Source: an uncultured Alphaproteobacteria bacterium (GTDB taxonomy: Bacteria; Pseudomonadota; Alphaproteobacteria; RF32; CAG-239). Taken from it: a DNA stretch of 58,876 nt. Below the pieces are notes generated by a model. It did no database searches and was not told where the DNA came from. It saw only the letters and a list, made by a program, of their open reading frames with translations. This document shows, piece after piece, positions 9,067 to 17,365 of this stretch. The stretch's first letter is position 1, and every line of letters begins with the position of its first letter. The stretch spans positions 1 to 58,876 of the forward strand of contig CAKQRB010000070.1 of the NCBI GenBank assembly GCA_934271195.1, given 5' to 3'. Both the position numbers and the translations under genes were made by a program.

Positions 9067-10323
9067 ATGGTTAAATATTTGAAAATTTGTTTGATTATGG
9101 CAGCGCTCACAGTCTTTTCCGGCTGTGACATGACTCGCTACAATACCGTGGTCTTGAAAGACAACAAAATCAGCGCAGAAATCGTGCCGCCGCAAAAAGA
9201 AATTATCCGAACGACAAAAGGCGCAAATGCCTTGGATTTGGAAGCGCCGCTCAGATGTTATGTCAACTGGCAGACTCAGCAGATGATTACGACCATTCCA
9301 TATAACATCAAGGCTTTTAACATGGTGAAAAACGGCAAGAATGATATGATGCCGCGTTATGAAGTGACCGGTTTTTCTTTTGATACCATGCCGGCAGAAC
9401 GAGCCCTGCACAAACTGGTTAAAGAAGCCGGAATCCGGTTGGTGGCAAAAGACGCGCCTTATGCCAGCATAGCGGCAGAAAACCTGCGCGGAGAACTATC
9501 GGAAGTCGTGGCGATGATTGCCGATGCGGCAGAGATTTTTTATTCTTATGACGATGCAACCAAGACATTGAGAATCCAGCGAAAAGCTAACTTCAGTCTT
9601 TATGTGCCGAAGTCGCGTCCGATATTGCTCGGGTTTCTTGATGTGCTGCGCGGCGCCGGTATTACCGATATTACCACTGACTGGGAGGATTATTCAATTT
9701 CGTTTGACGCCGATGCCGAGCTGAGAGAAAAAATCAGCAAGCTGGTATCTTATTTTGAAGAAAATCCGACACTGATTACCTATGATGTCAGCGTTTTCAG
9801 AATTTATCCGGGAAGCCCAGACAAAGAAATCGACTGGCAGAATCTGCTCAACTTTTTTGACTACGGCACAATCCGCACTGCTAAAACCGGCGTTATCGGC
9901 AGGATTATTACAACCTCAGACGAGCTTAACATTAATCGTTTGAACGCTTATTTAAGGCAACAGGCGACGGTTGAGAAGATTTCGGAAGGGAAATTCGTGG
10001 TACCCAACCTCTGGATGTCGCGTTTTGACATCGGCAAATGCGGAGAGATCAGTACGCCGGGAGCAGACCTTTCGCTTATGACCAAGGCTTCTTTGGAACA
10101 AGAGCACAAAATCTTTTCGCATATTACTTTAGAAGCGAAGGACGGGCAGATTACACAGTTTAATATTCGCAGCAAGTTCGGCGATAATATTGTGATTCTG
10201 GGACTGCCGAACGAAATTTTTGGCATCAAATCGCCTAAGTCTGAAACAATGGTATTTTTGGTTCCGAGAATCATCAGGACGACCAAGACGACCAAACATT
10301 TGGAAAACAACTTGCTGAAATAG
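9067..10323 (+). CDS. Secretin-like lipoprotein (N-domain type)
   Basis: The 418-residue protein has a lipoprotein signal peptide with lipobox FSGC (Cys at about 21). Residues 100-175 look like a secretin N0/STN-type domain (FDTMPAERAL..LVKEAGI), and the rest resembles a shortened secretin body ending in a VFLVPRIIR phrase like the end of secretin barrels. The length and pattern recall the PilN-type secretin encoded at 40176 in this window, but the protein is shorter and poor in clear transmembrane strands, so it may be an outer-membrane ring subunit rather than a full pore. DotD of the Legionella Dot/Icm system is a known lipoprotein with an N0-like fold, which offers a possible parallel. 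It lies 9 bases after the previous gene. Confidence 0.6.
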   Translation: MVKYLKICLIMAALTVFSGCDMTRYNTVVLKDNKISAEIVPPQKEIIRTTKGANALDLEAPLRCYVNWQTQQMITTIPYNIKAFNMVKNGKNDMMPRYEVTGFSFDTMPAERALHKLVKEAGIRLVAKDAPYASIAAENLRGELSEVVAMIADAAEIFYSYDDATKTLRIQRKANFSLYVPKSRPILLGFLDVLRGAGITDITTDWEDYSISFDADAELREKISKLVSYFEENPTLITYDVSVFRIYPGSPDKEIDWQNLLNFFDYGTIRTAKTGVIGRIITTSDELNINRLNAYLRQQATVEKISEGKFVVPNLWMSRFDIGKCGEISTPGADLSLMTKASLEQEHKIFSHITLEAKDGQITQFNIRSKFGDNIVILGLPNEIFGIKSPKSETMVFLVPRIIRTTKTTKHLENNLLK

Positions 10324-10344
10324 TTATTGAGGGTAATTGTCATT

Positions 10345-11139
10345 ATGGATGAACAGAACACAAACAGCAGCAATCAATCTCAGGATTTGAACCGGCCGCG
10401 CCTGAAAAAAGTAAAGCGTCCGATTCGGCGTATTGTGCCGCAATCTCCGGTTATGTCTGAAACTTCATCTTTGCAGGAAACACCGGCAACATCATCTGTA
10501 CAGGCGGTTTCCGCGCCGACGGACGTTTCGGCAACAAATCCGTTTGCCGGCGGCAGCAGTATTCTTCCGGGAGGATCTTTTGACAATGGCGGCGATGATA
10601 TTTATGAGGCTTTCAGCAATAAGGACATTATTACCGAAGAAGAAAATCTGCCCAGTCTGACAAATTATGGACAGCAAAGTGCTTTTGCCCCGCAACATCC
10701 GCAGTTTTTAGGGGTCGTTCCGCCAAAATCCAATGGTATGGCGGCACCTGCAGGCGAAGGCTTTTACATGAATGGCGAACATGTTTCAAAAAACGTGTTG
10801 TTTTTGATTTTTATTGCGGTCTTTATGGTTGGTTTTATTATTGCCAAGCTTTTTTTTGCCGAGGAGAAAATTGTAAAAGGCGGTTTGCAAGGCGTGGTTG
10901 TTAATGCAGAAGTTCCGAAAGGTCGGGCACGATGCGGCACAACGGACAAAAATCAGGGTTGTGTCTTGTATTTGATGAATCCGCAAAGGAATGAGCTGTT
11001 AGCACGTGATTTTTATGATTTGGCGTCACAGCTTACCGGTCGTCAACGTTTTATTATTGAAACAGGTAATATGCGTTATTCGATGACGAGAATCAAACCG
11101 GGGCAATTCGGACAATTTAATATTCCGCCATTGCAATAG
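10345..11139 (+). CDS. Single-pass membrane protein of unknown function
   Basis: The 264-residue protein has a Pro/Ser-rich, basic then acidic N-terminal region (1-150), one membrane segment (about 153-173) and a compact C-terminal domain of about 85 residues with two cysteines (RARCGTT and QGCVLY) that could form a disulfide in the periplasm. The topology (cytoplasmic disordered N-terminus, periplasmic domain) is that of inner-membrane pilus or secretion subunits. The ATG at 10345 is chosen because GAGGG lies 11 bases upstream; an upstream TTG at 10327 lacks a site. It is the last gene of its operon, followed by a terminator. Confidence 0.7.
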   Translation: MDEQNTNSSNQSQDLNRPRLKKVKRPIRRIVPQSPVMSETSSLQETPATSSVQAVSAPTDVSATNPFAGGSSILPGGSFDNGGDDIYEAFSNKDIITEEENLPSLTNYGQQSAFAPQHPQFLGVVPPKSNGMAAPAGEGFYMNGEHVSKNVLFLIFIAVFMVGFIIAKLFFAEEKIVKGGLQGVVVNAEVPKGRARCGTTDKNQGCVLYLMNPQRNELLARDFYDLASQLTGRQRFIIETGNMRYSMTRIKPGQFGQFNIPPLQ

Positions 11140-11236
11140 CCGAACGTCGGCGGCGGTCGTTTTGTACGGTGCCTTGTGACCCGCGATGCTCTGATATTTT
11201 TTGTGAATGGCATTGTTCTTTGAATGGAGAAAATGA

Positions 11237-11265
11237 AAAAAGCGGGAGAGAATCCCGCTTTTTTG
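11237..11265. terminator. Bidirectional terminator between convergent genes
   Basis: AAGCGGGA (11240-11247) pairs with TCCCGCTT (11253-11260), with A residues before and T residues after, so it can stop transcription from both sides. It sits directly between the plus-strand operon and the minus-strand small HTH gene. Confidence 0.85.
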
Positions 11266-11526
11266 TTATTGCCAAGGATAATCCTTGGCGTCGACAAGTT
11301 TTATTTCAAACACCTTATCCAAAAATGAAAACAGATAAACATATTCTTCCATTCTCACGTGGCTGGTATTTCTTCTTAATTTTTCTATCCGCCCTTCCAT
11401 AAAATCTATATGGTCGGCGAGTTCCGTACTTGTTAAGCCCTGTTCCGTCATTATCCGGTTTAATTCTTTATTGCAATAACTCCGGAAGGTCTTATACCAC
11501 TCTTTTCTATATTTTCTTGATAACAT
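11266..11526 (-). CDS. Small helix-turn-helix protein
   Basis: The 86-residue protein contains a helix-turn-helix-like stretch (about residues 22-60: an ELNRIM helix, then LTSTELADHI, then a polar recognition region) like short XRE-family DNA-binding proteins. There is no signal peptide. A GGAG site lies seven bases before the ATG. It starts just downstream of the terminator of the structured RNA at 11549-11706 and ends at a bidirectional terminator, so it may be transcribed by read-through of that RNA or from a promoter inside the region. Its target is unknown. Confidence 0.6.
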   Translation of the reverse strand: MLSRKYRKEWYKTFRSYCNKELNRIMTEQGLTSTELADHIDFMEGRIEKLRRNTSHVRMEEYVYLFSFLDKVFEIKLVDAKDYPWQ

Positions 11527-11548
11527 TTTTTAGCTCCACTATTTTGTT

Positions 11549-11580
11549 AAAACAAAACCGCCTTCAAAATAAAGGCGGGG
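11549..11580 (-). terminator. Terminator of the structured RNA
   Basis: On the minus strand CCGCCTT (complement of 11572-11578) pairs with AAGGCGG (complement of 11558-11564), followed by TTTTGTTTT. The first arm overlaps the closing stem of the RNA. Confidence 0.7.
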
Positions 11581-11706
11581 AGCTCAAAAACTGTCAAGTT
11601 ACAGTCGCCATGATTCGTCCGCAAAGCGGCTTATTTCCGGCACTCCCCATAACGAGGAACTAAACTTGAGATGTTTTTGAGACACCGCAATCCGTCTCCG
11701 GACTGC
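11557..11706 (-). ncRNA. Structured small RNA, candidate 6S RNA (ssrS-like)
   Basis: This stretch has no gene on either strand but folds on the minus strand into a long rod. Coordinates are plus strand. A closing stem joins 11685-11688 to 11575-11578. A 9-bp stem joins 11673-11681 to 11583-11591. A 6-bp stem joins 11663-11668 to 11595-11600. A further 7-bp stem with two G-U pairs joins 11648-11654 to 11606-11612. An apical hairpin lies at 11619-11629. A separate hairpin sits at the 5' end (11686-11708). A promoter-like sequence precedes it and a terminator follows. A rod with internal loops and GCGGTGT near the 5' end recalls alphaproteobacterial 6S RNA, which binds sigma-70 RNA polymerase; the name is tentative. 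Confidence 0.5.
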
Positions 11707-11713
11707 GAGGTTT

Positions 11714-11741
11714 ATATTAAACAAATCTGTGACTTTTGCAA
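11714..11741 (-). promoter_or_regulatory. Likely promoter of the structured RNA
   Basis: On the minus strand, TTGCAA (complement of 11736-11741) and TAATAT (complement of 11714-11719) are separated by 16 bases. Transcription would start near 11706. Confidence 0.45.
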
Positions 11742-11754
11742 GCTGATTTTTAAA

Positions 11755-12723
11755 TTAACGGACTTCGGTAACCGCGCGCAGGTTGCCGTCGCGGTTGATT
11801 TGGACGACACGCAGTTTTTGCCGCATCTCTTCAATAACTTTCTTTCTGTCCATGGTCGGATAAGAGTGCAGAATACGGTCGGCAAAAGCGGCATAAGCTG
11901 CCTCGGAGCTTTCGGCGTGGATAGTGGCCAGACAGTTATCGTGACCTGAGCCCATAAGTTCCCAAATCGCGCCGGCGTTGCCGGTTGAAATCTCACCGCC
12001 GATAATGGCATCCGGCGTAAAGCGCACAACCAGGTCAATAACTTTGGCATAGGTCAGTTCGTTGGTCTGGGCGGTACGGGAAAGAACAAGGTGAACCCGA
12101 TTAGGGTGCGGTACCATCAGCTCGCGTGTGTCTTCAATGGTTAAAATACGTTTATGAATGTCCAAAATTTTGAGCAAATTGTTCAAAAACGTGGTTTTAC
12201 CGGTTGAGGTTGCACCGCTGACCAGAATATGGTCACCGCGTTTGATACTGACCAGCAAGCGTTCATACGGATCTTCCGGATCTTTAATATCTTTCAGCGG
12301 GTTAATTTTATGCAGTTTTTCACCTTGTGCCAAGCCATAGTCTTTCAGTCCCCAAGCCACGTCTTCACTATGGACACGGATTGTCAGCGCAATACCACCA
12401 GTCAGGTCTTCATCATCATACATAATGTTCCGACCGGCGATGGCAGAAAAACGATGTTCGCCCGGAATGGCGGCATAAACAACCGGCGTTCCGCTGACCG
12501 GATCAAAAGGAAGCTCATAAGTATTGGCAATGATATAAAGCAAATCCGTCAGATATTCTTTGGTCAGCTTTTCATCTTTATACATTACCCAAGGATAAGC
12601 CCTTTTTCCGCGCAGACGCAGCCAAATCTGTTTGGAGCGGTTGATGGCAACTTCCTCAATATTGTCTTGCGTGTACCAATAAGAAAGCGGTCTTAACACT
12701 GATTCAAGTACTTTAAAGCTCAT
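11755..12723 (-). CDS. virB11: VirB11-type secretion ATPase
   Basis: The 322-residue cytoplasmic ATPase has the full VirB11/TrbB set: Walker A GATSTGKTT (170-178), Asp box TIEDTRE (195-201), Walker B-like DAIIGGE (238-244) and His box GHDNCLATIHA (260-270), after an N-terminal domain of about 150 residues. VirB11 hexamers sit at the base of the T4SS and power pilus assembly and substrate transfer with VirB4. The start is the ATG at 12723, seven bases after AAGGAG; a TTG one codon earlier is too close to that site. It lies 11 bases downstream of the VirB10-like gene and ends the T4SS operon. The length is normal for the family. Confidence 0.93.
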   Translation of the reverse strand: MSFKVLESVLRPLSYWYTQDNIEEVAINRSKQIWLRLRGKRAYPWVMYKDEKLTKEYLTDLLYIIANTYELPFDPVSGTPVVYAAIPGEHRFSAIAGRNIMYDDEDLTGGIALTIRVHSEDVAWGLKDYGLAQGEKLHKINPLKDIKDPEDPYERLLVSIKRGDHILVSGATSTGKTTFLNNLLKILDIHKRILTIEDTRELMVPHPNRVHLVLSRTAQTNELTYAKVIDLVVRFTPDAIIGGEISTGNAGAIWELMGSGHDNCLATIHAESSEAAYAAFADRILHSYPTMDRKKVIEEMRQKLRVVQINRDGNLRAVTEVR

Positions 12724-12734
12724 CAACTTTCTCC

Positions 12735-15700
12735 TTAAAACAACTGCGGAACACCGGCGGCGGGTTCTGTATTGTCGTTCTTTTTAGTGACGCTGTCCGT
12801 TTTTTGCGGTGTTGTTGCCGTTACGACTGCCGGACGGTTGGAAGTCGGTGTATTAGATGTGCCGACACCTGTTCCCGGCGGCGCGACAACCGGAGCTCCG
12901 CCCGGACGAACCGGAGGCTGATAGTATGCCGGAGGCTGGTAGGCTTCTTTCTTACGACGGGCACTTTCTCCGCCATCATCCATCAAAGGCATTTCTTCGA
13001 CTTCGGCATCGTTCTGCGTATTTTTGTATTGAACATTATTGGCTGCCGGATAGTTGGCTTTGAAACGTTCTTCATTCGTACTGTCTACCTGTAACGGAAT
13101 ATCACCATCAATACGACGGACGCTTTCATCTTTGGCGCGATCCTGCGTTCTCAGCCAGAGGTCAACCTGCGGATATACAATAATTCTTGTGCCTGCCGGA
13201 ACATAAGTCATCGGCTGAATACTCGCCTTATCTGTCAGTATCTGGTTGAAAATGCTGTTCATCGAGTTCAGGAAGTTCTGACGCGCATCATTGGCAGCTT
13301 CCTGTTTGGAGTTTTCGGTTTCACCGTTATTCTTCTCATCCGTAGCAATGTAATAAGCCGCCGTCGAGCTTAAGAGCGTTGTCATTAACGGCAAAGAATA
13401 GCGTTTGAACAGCTGTTGGTCCAAATAGCCCAAAGCACCGCCGCGTCCCTGAGCGTCACCGGTCAGGCCGTTGAAGACAAAGATTGAGCCGTCCGGACGA
13501 ATCAGGCGACCCCAGCTGATCTGAATTTTGGCCGAGGTAGAAGTTCTTTCACCATTAGTACTAGTCACACCGTCGATCGTGCCAATCAATCTTGAACCGG
13601 CCGGAATCAGAATATTACGACCTTCCTCCGCATAGACGTTGCGTTCAACAATTGCCGTTACCGGCGTCGGGTTGCTGGAATCTATTGAGCGGGCGATGAC
13701 TGCCGGAATCGGCTTATCGGCCAGTATCATCTCATCCATTTTAACACGCCAAGACGAGATAACCTGCTCAATCCCCTGTTCTGTCCAGTCTTTTTGCATA
13801 CCGTCAAAATCTTCACGATTAAAACCGCTGGAGATTTTGCCGACCGAAATATTTTTGCGGCGTTCATTCATTGCAACCCCAAGAGCATACTGACGCTGCG
13901 GATCATAACGCTCACCGGGACCGAACCCACCGCCCGGCCCGAGATTGGTTCCGGGGCCGACACCTACACCATAAGCCGCGCCGGGGCCGAATTCTCCGGC
14001 CGGAACAAAGATATCTCCGCCTTGCGGCTTTTTGATTTCTTCAATACCGATCATTGTCCCGTTATCATCAATCACAATACCGTCAGGGAGTTTGCGCCCC
14101 AGAACATTGCCTTTTTTATCGACAACGCGGCCGTCTTCCAGAATATCTCCCAAATAATCACCGTCCGGCGTTAACGCAATATTAAAAGATTTGCGGTACT
14201 CGCCGCCGTCAGCCAAACCGAGTTTGTTTTCATCAATGGCACCGACTTTTATATCCGTTTTGTTGCCGTTTTTTTGCGCTTGCCTTCTCTCTTCCGGCGT
14301 TTTTTCATACCAGTTGACACCGATACCGCCTAAAATATTACCGCTGGCATCTAATACCGTCCCGTCTTTATCCAATTTGCCGATGATTTTTCCATCAATG
14401 TCTTCAACCGTCCCGTCCGAGTTGACATAGCCGACGAAATTGCCGTTGGCATCATAGGCCTTTTCTTTTTCGGGCACTTTGCCGATGACCTCATTGTTCA
14501 AGCCGATAATTTCACCGTTTTTATTACGATGGCCGACAATTTTGCCGTATTCATCCACCAGTTCGCCGTTATCATTCAAATAACCGATAACACGGCCCTC
14601 TTTGTCAACAACAATCTGATGGCTGCCGGGGCTGTAAAATTGCAACGGATTGGCATAAGCCAGAACTTCTTTATTTTCATCTTTCAGCTGTCCGAGCCGG
14701 TCTATTTTTCCTAAACTTTTATGATTAAGATCATAAACAGTCCCATCCATGGCAAGTTCGCCGACAACAACACGATCCTGATTGCGCAGCAGGTAACTGC
14801 GATTGCCGCGGGCGATGACTTTATCATCGTTATCGACCAGAAAGCCGCGGTTAATCCGTCCCAGTTTGCGGTTGGAAAAGTTCATAACCTCGCCGCTGTT
14901 GCTAATGTAGCCGACAGTCTCAAAATTTGCGCCATAAACATAAAAATCATACAGCGCATAGCCTGCTTTTTGTTCATTGTGCCAAACATAGCCATCATGC
15001 GCAACCTGACCGACAACCTCGTTCCGACTGTTTAAGACTTCGCCTTTGGCATTGACCCGTCCGAGATACTGGTTGGCATTGTCAAAAGCAACCTGATAAC
15101 GGAAAAGTTCACCAATCGGATTGCCGGTTTTGGAATTGACATTCTCATTGCCCTGAACATAGCCGATAAACTGGTTGTCTTCATCTACCACACGCCCGTC
15201 TAAAATAGAGCGGCCGATGATTTTGTCATTAAAGCTCATTACCGGATAATACGGAATCAGCCGGCCGGCAATTTCTCCGTCTTTTTTAACTAAACGTTCC
15301 TGAGCATTAACACAGCCGATGTTTTCATTATTATAATTTATCGCCGCACCATTAACAGATGTTACGCCAATGACATTGCCGGTATTATCGACAATACCGT
15401 TTAGTTTCACCATGTGTCCGCTGATTTTGCCGTTTGAACCGATTATCTGGCCGTTTGCCAGGACACGGCCGATTTGAACACCGCGAAAATTGCGAATTTC
15501 GGCCGACGGCGTCAAAACGCCAAGGCTTGCGCATCTATCCGTCACGGCGCCACCATAGTTTATAATCCGCCCCGACAAGATATTTACGGTATCAATAACG
15601 CCGCCGTTTTCTACGACTCGACCGACAGCAGAGCCGTCTTTATCTCTGACGACGCCGTCCAAACCGGCATAGCCCATCAGTTCACCATCTACGGAAACAG

Positions 15701-17363
15701 CCGGAAGAAAAGGATAGGCCGTTCCCGACTGAGGCATGAGTTCCGGAGAGTTGTCAGAATTTGTTTTGACAGCAGACGTGTCCGGAAGCAGCTTTGCAAT
15801 AATATTGGCATTTTTATCCAATACAAAGTTATCGGCGGTCAACAAGCCCAGACTTTCACCGTTTCCTTCTACAGCAAAAGAAGCCGTGATATTTTTTCCG
15901 AGAATGCGGTTGCGTTCATCCAAGACGATACCGGACTGGGTCATGCTGCCCAGACGAGTGCCGCCGGCGTTGGTCACATCTCCGTTCAGTCCGAGACGGG
16001 CGACAACTGCGCCGTTAAAACTGTATAAATTTTCCAGCGGGCGGGTTTGGCCGACAACCGTTTCAGAATTGTCAAAAACATATCCGTAAGGAGAAACCAC
16101 AATATCACGTTCGCCTTTTTTAACAGATGACGCGATTGAAACCATGCCGAGGCTTTTGTTATCCGAACCGATTATCAGAGCCGGCGACAATATGCCGCCG
16201 ACAATTTTGCCGTCAATATCATACCCCTGTGATCCTTTGACATAACCGATACGGCTGCCGCTTAAATCTATCAGCGACGCATTGCTCAAAGCAATGCCAC
16301 GCAAGCTGCCGCGGTAGTCAAACAAAGCCCCAGGTTTCAGAATGCTGCCGACGACGCGGCCTTCGTTATCCTGAATCACGCCGCGCGGGCCGACACGGCC
16401 GATAATTTCTTTGCCCGAGGCAATAAGCCCTTCCGGCATCAGGCGGCCAAGGTATTGTCCTTTCAAATCAGATGCTGTGGCTGCAAAGTCAAGCATATAG
16501 CCAATAACGGTGTTTTTATCATCGGCAATTGCCCCGTCGGCGCGCAAGCGGCCGACAACTTTTTCGCCATTCAATACTTTTCCGTTATAAGACACAAAGC
16601 CCAGATATTTGCCATGATTGTCAAAAGCATAACCGGTACGGACTATCCGGCCGATAATCTCGTTTTTATCATTATACACAAAACCGCCGGCGTGTACGCT
16701 GCCAATGATTTTGCCGTCAAAGTCCGAAACTTCACCGCCGGGGGCAACACTGCCGATAAAAGCTCCGTCCGGAGAAACAACCATTTTTGAAGAGATCAGG
16801 CGGCCAGCCAAAATATAATCATTAACCGCCTTGCGATAAGCATCGCCGGTAGGGGAAACAAAGCCGACCTGCTGACCATCCAGCGTTGTAAAATTGCCGT
16901 CTCCGGTAAAACGTCCGATCGTCTTGCCGGTATCGGAATAAATCAGCCCCGGAAAGAGCACAGCTCCGATAATGTTATACGAATCGTCAATAACCAGACC
17001 ATTGGGCAGGGTTTTGCCGATGATTTTGCCGGAAGCAAGGCGGACAGAACCGTCATTACTGACTTTTCCGAGCAGTTTGGTATCATTTCCGACTGCAACG
17101 CCCTGCGGAACAACACCACCAATCAATTTGCCGTCAAAATTTACAATAAGACTGTCTGCCGTTACATTACCAATCAACTGATTATCCAAACCGACAACGC
17201 TGCCGTTCGGAATGACCTTACCTATGAGGTCGCCGTTGAAGTCAATTGCGCTGATTTCTTCCGCCGCAGCAGGTTGCAGCATACCAAAAAACAGACCGGC
17301 GGCAAGAACCGCTTTCCAAACCTGACGGAAGAACCGCAAAATTATGTATTCAGACGTCGTCAC
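12735..17363 (-). CDS. virB10: VirB10/TrbI-domain protein with giant N-terminal repeat region
   Basis: The 1542-residue protein starts with a signal peptide (cleavage near PAAAEE, about residue 35) instead of the usual VirB10 membrane anchor. Residues about 38-1130 are a continuous series of roughly 18-residue units with pattern D..G.VIG.V...G.V.D, likely a beta-solenoid. A Gly/Pro-rich linker follows, then a typical VirB10/TrbI outer-membrane cap domain (about 1235-1410: RNVYAEEG, LIPAGSRLIG, a helical antenna near FKRYSLPLMTTLL, then VPAGTRIIVYP). The last 130 residues are Pro-rich and disordered. VirB10 normally spans both membranes and relays energy to the outer-membrane pore; here the inner-membrane part seems to be on the preceding gene. 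The GTG start has GGAGGA seven bases upstream, inside the end of that gene. Confidence 0.88.
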   Translation of the reverse strand: MTTSEYIILRFFRQVWKAVLAAGLFFGMLQPAAAEEISAIDFNGDLIGKVIPNGSVVGLDNQLIGNVTADSLIVNFDGKLIGGVVPQGVAVGNDTKLLGKVSNDGSVRLASGKIIGKTLPNGLVIDDSYNIIGAVLFPGLIYSDTGKTIGRFTGDGNFTTLDGQQVGFVSPTGDAYRKAVNDYILAGRLISSKMVVSPDGAFIGSVAPGGEVSDFDGKIIGSVHAGGFVYNDKNEIIGRIVRTGYAFDNHGKYLGFVSYNGKVLNGEKVVGRLRADGAIADDKNTVIGYMLDFAATASDLKGQYLGRLMPEGLIASGKEIIGRVGPRGVIQDNEGRVVGSILKPGALFDYRGSLRGIALSNASLIDLSGSRIGYVKGSQGYDIDGKIVGGILSPALIIGSDNKSLGMVSIASSVKKGERDIVVSPYGYVFDNSETVVGQTRPLENLYSFNGAVVARLGLNGDVTNAGGTRLGSMTQSGIVLDERNRILGKNITASFAVEGNGESLGLLTADNFVLDKNANIIAKLLPDTSAVKTNSDNSPELMPQSGTAYPFLPAVSVDGELMGYAGLDGVVRDKDGSAVGRVVENGGVIDTVNILSGRIINYGGAVTDRCASLGVLTPSAEIRNFRGVQIGRVLANGQIIGSNGKISGHMVKLNGIVDNTGNVIGVTSVNGAAINYNNENIGCVNAQERLVKKDGEIAGRLIPYYPVMSFNDKIIGRSILDGRVVDEDNQFIGYVQGNENVNSKTGNPIGELFRYQVAFDNANQYLGRVNAKGEVLNSRNEVVGQVAHDGYVWHNEQKAGYALYDFYVYGANFETVGYISNSGEVMNFSNRKLGRINRGFLVDNDDKVIARGNRSYLLRNQDRVVVGELAMDGTVYDLNHKSLGKIDRLGQLKDENKEVLAYANPLQFYSPGSHQIVVDKEGRVIGYLNDNGELVDEYGKIVGHRNKNGEIIGLNNEVIGKVPEKEKAYDANGNFVGYVNSDGTVEDIDGKIIGKLDKDGTVLDASGNILGGIGVNWYEKTPEERRQAQKNGNKTDIKVGAIDENKLGLADGGEYRKSFNIALTPDGDYLGDILEDGRVVDKKGNVLGRKLPDGIVIDDNGTMIGIEEIKKPQGGDIFVPAGEFGPGAAYGVGVGPGTNLGPGGGFGPGERYDPQRQYALGVAMNERRKNISVGKISSGFNREDFDGMQKDWTEQGIEQVISSWRVKMDEMILADKPIPAVIARSIDSSNPTPVTAIVERNVYAEEGRNILIPAGSRLIGTIDGVTSTNGERTSTSAKIQISWGRLIRPDGSIFVFNGLTGDAQGRGGALGYLDQQLFKRYSLPLMTTLLSSTAAYYIATDEKNNGETENSKQEAANDARQNFLNSMNSIFNQILTDKASIQPMTYVPAGTRIIVYPQVDLWLRTQDRAKDESVRRIDGDIPLQVDSTNEERFKANYPAANNVQYKNTQNDAEVEEMPLMDDGGESARRKKEAYQPPAYYQPPVRPGGAPVVAPPGTGVGTSNTPTSNRPAVVTATTPQKTDSVTKKNDNTEPAAGVPQLF

Positions 17364-17365
17364 CT

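Noticed and set aside
11140..11236. Similarity between the end of the first operon and 47380-47470 (shared GCGATGCTC and TTCTTTGAA words)
   Set aside because: The matches are short and interrupted; not enough to call a repeat without a computed alignment.
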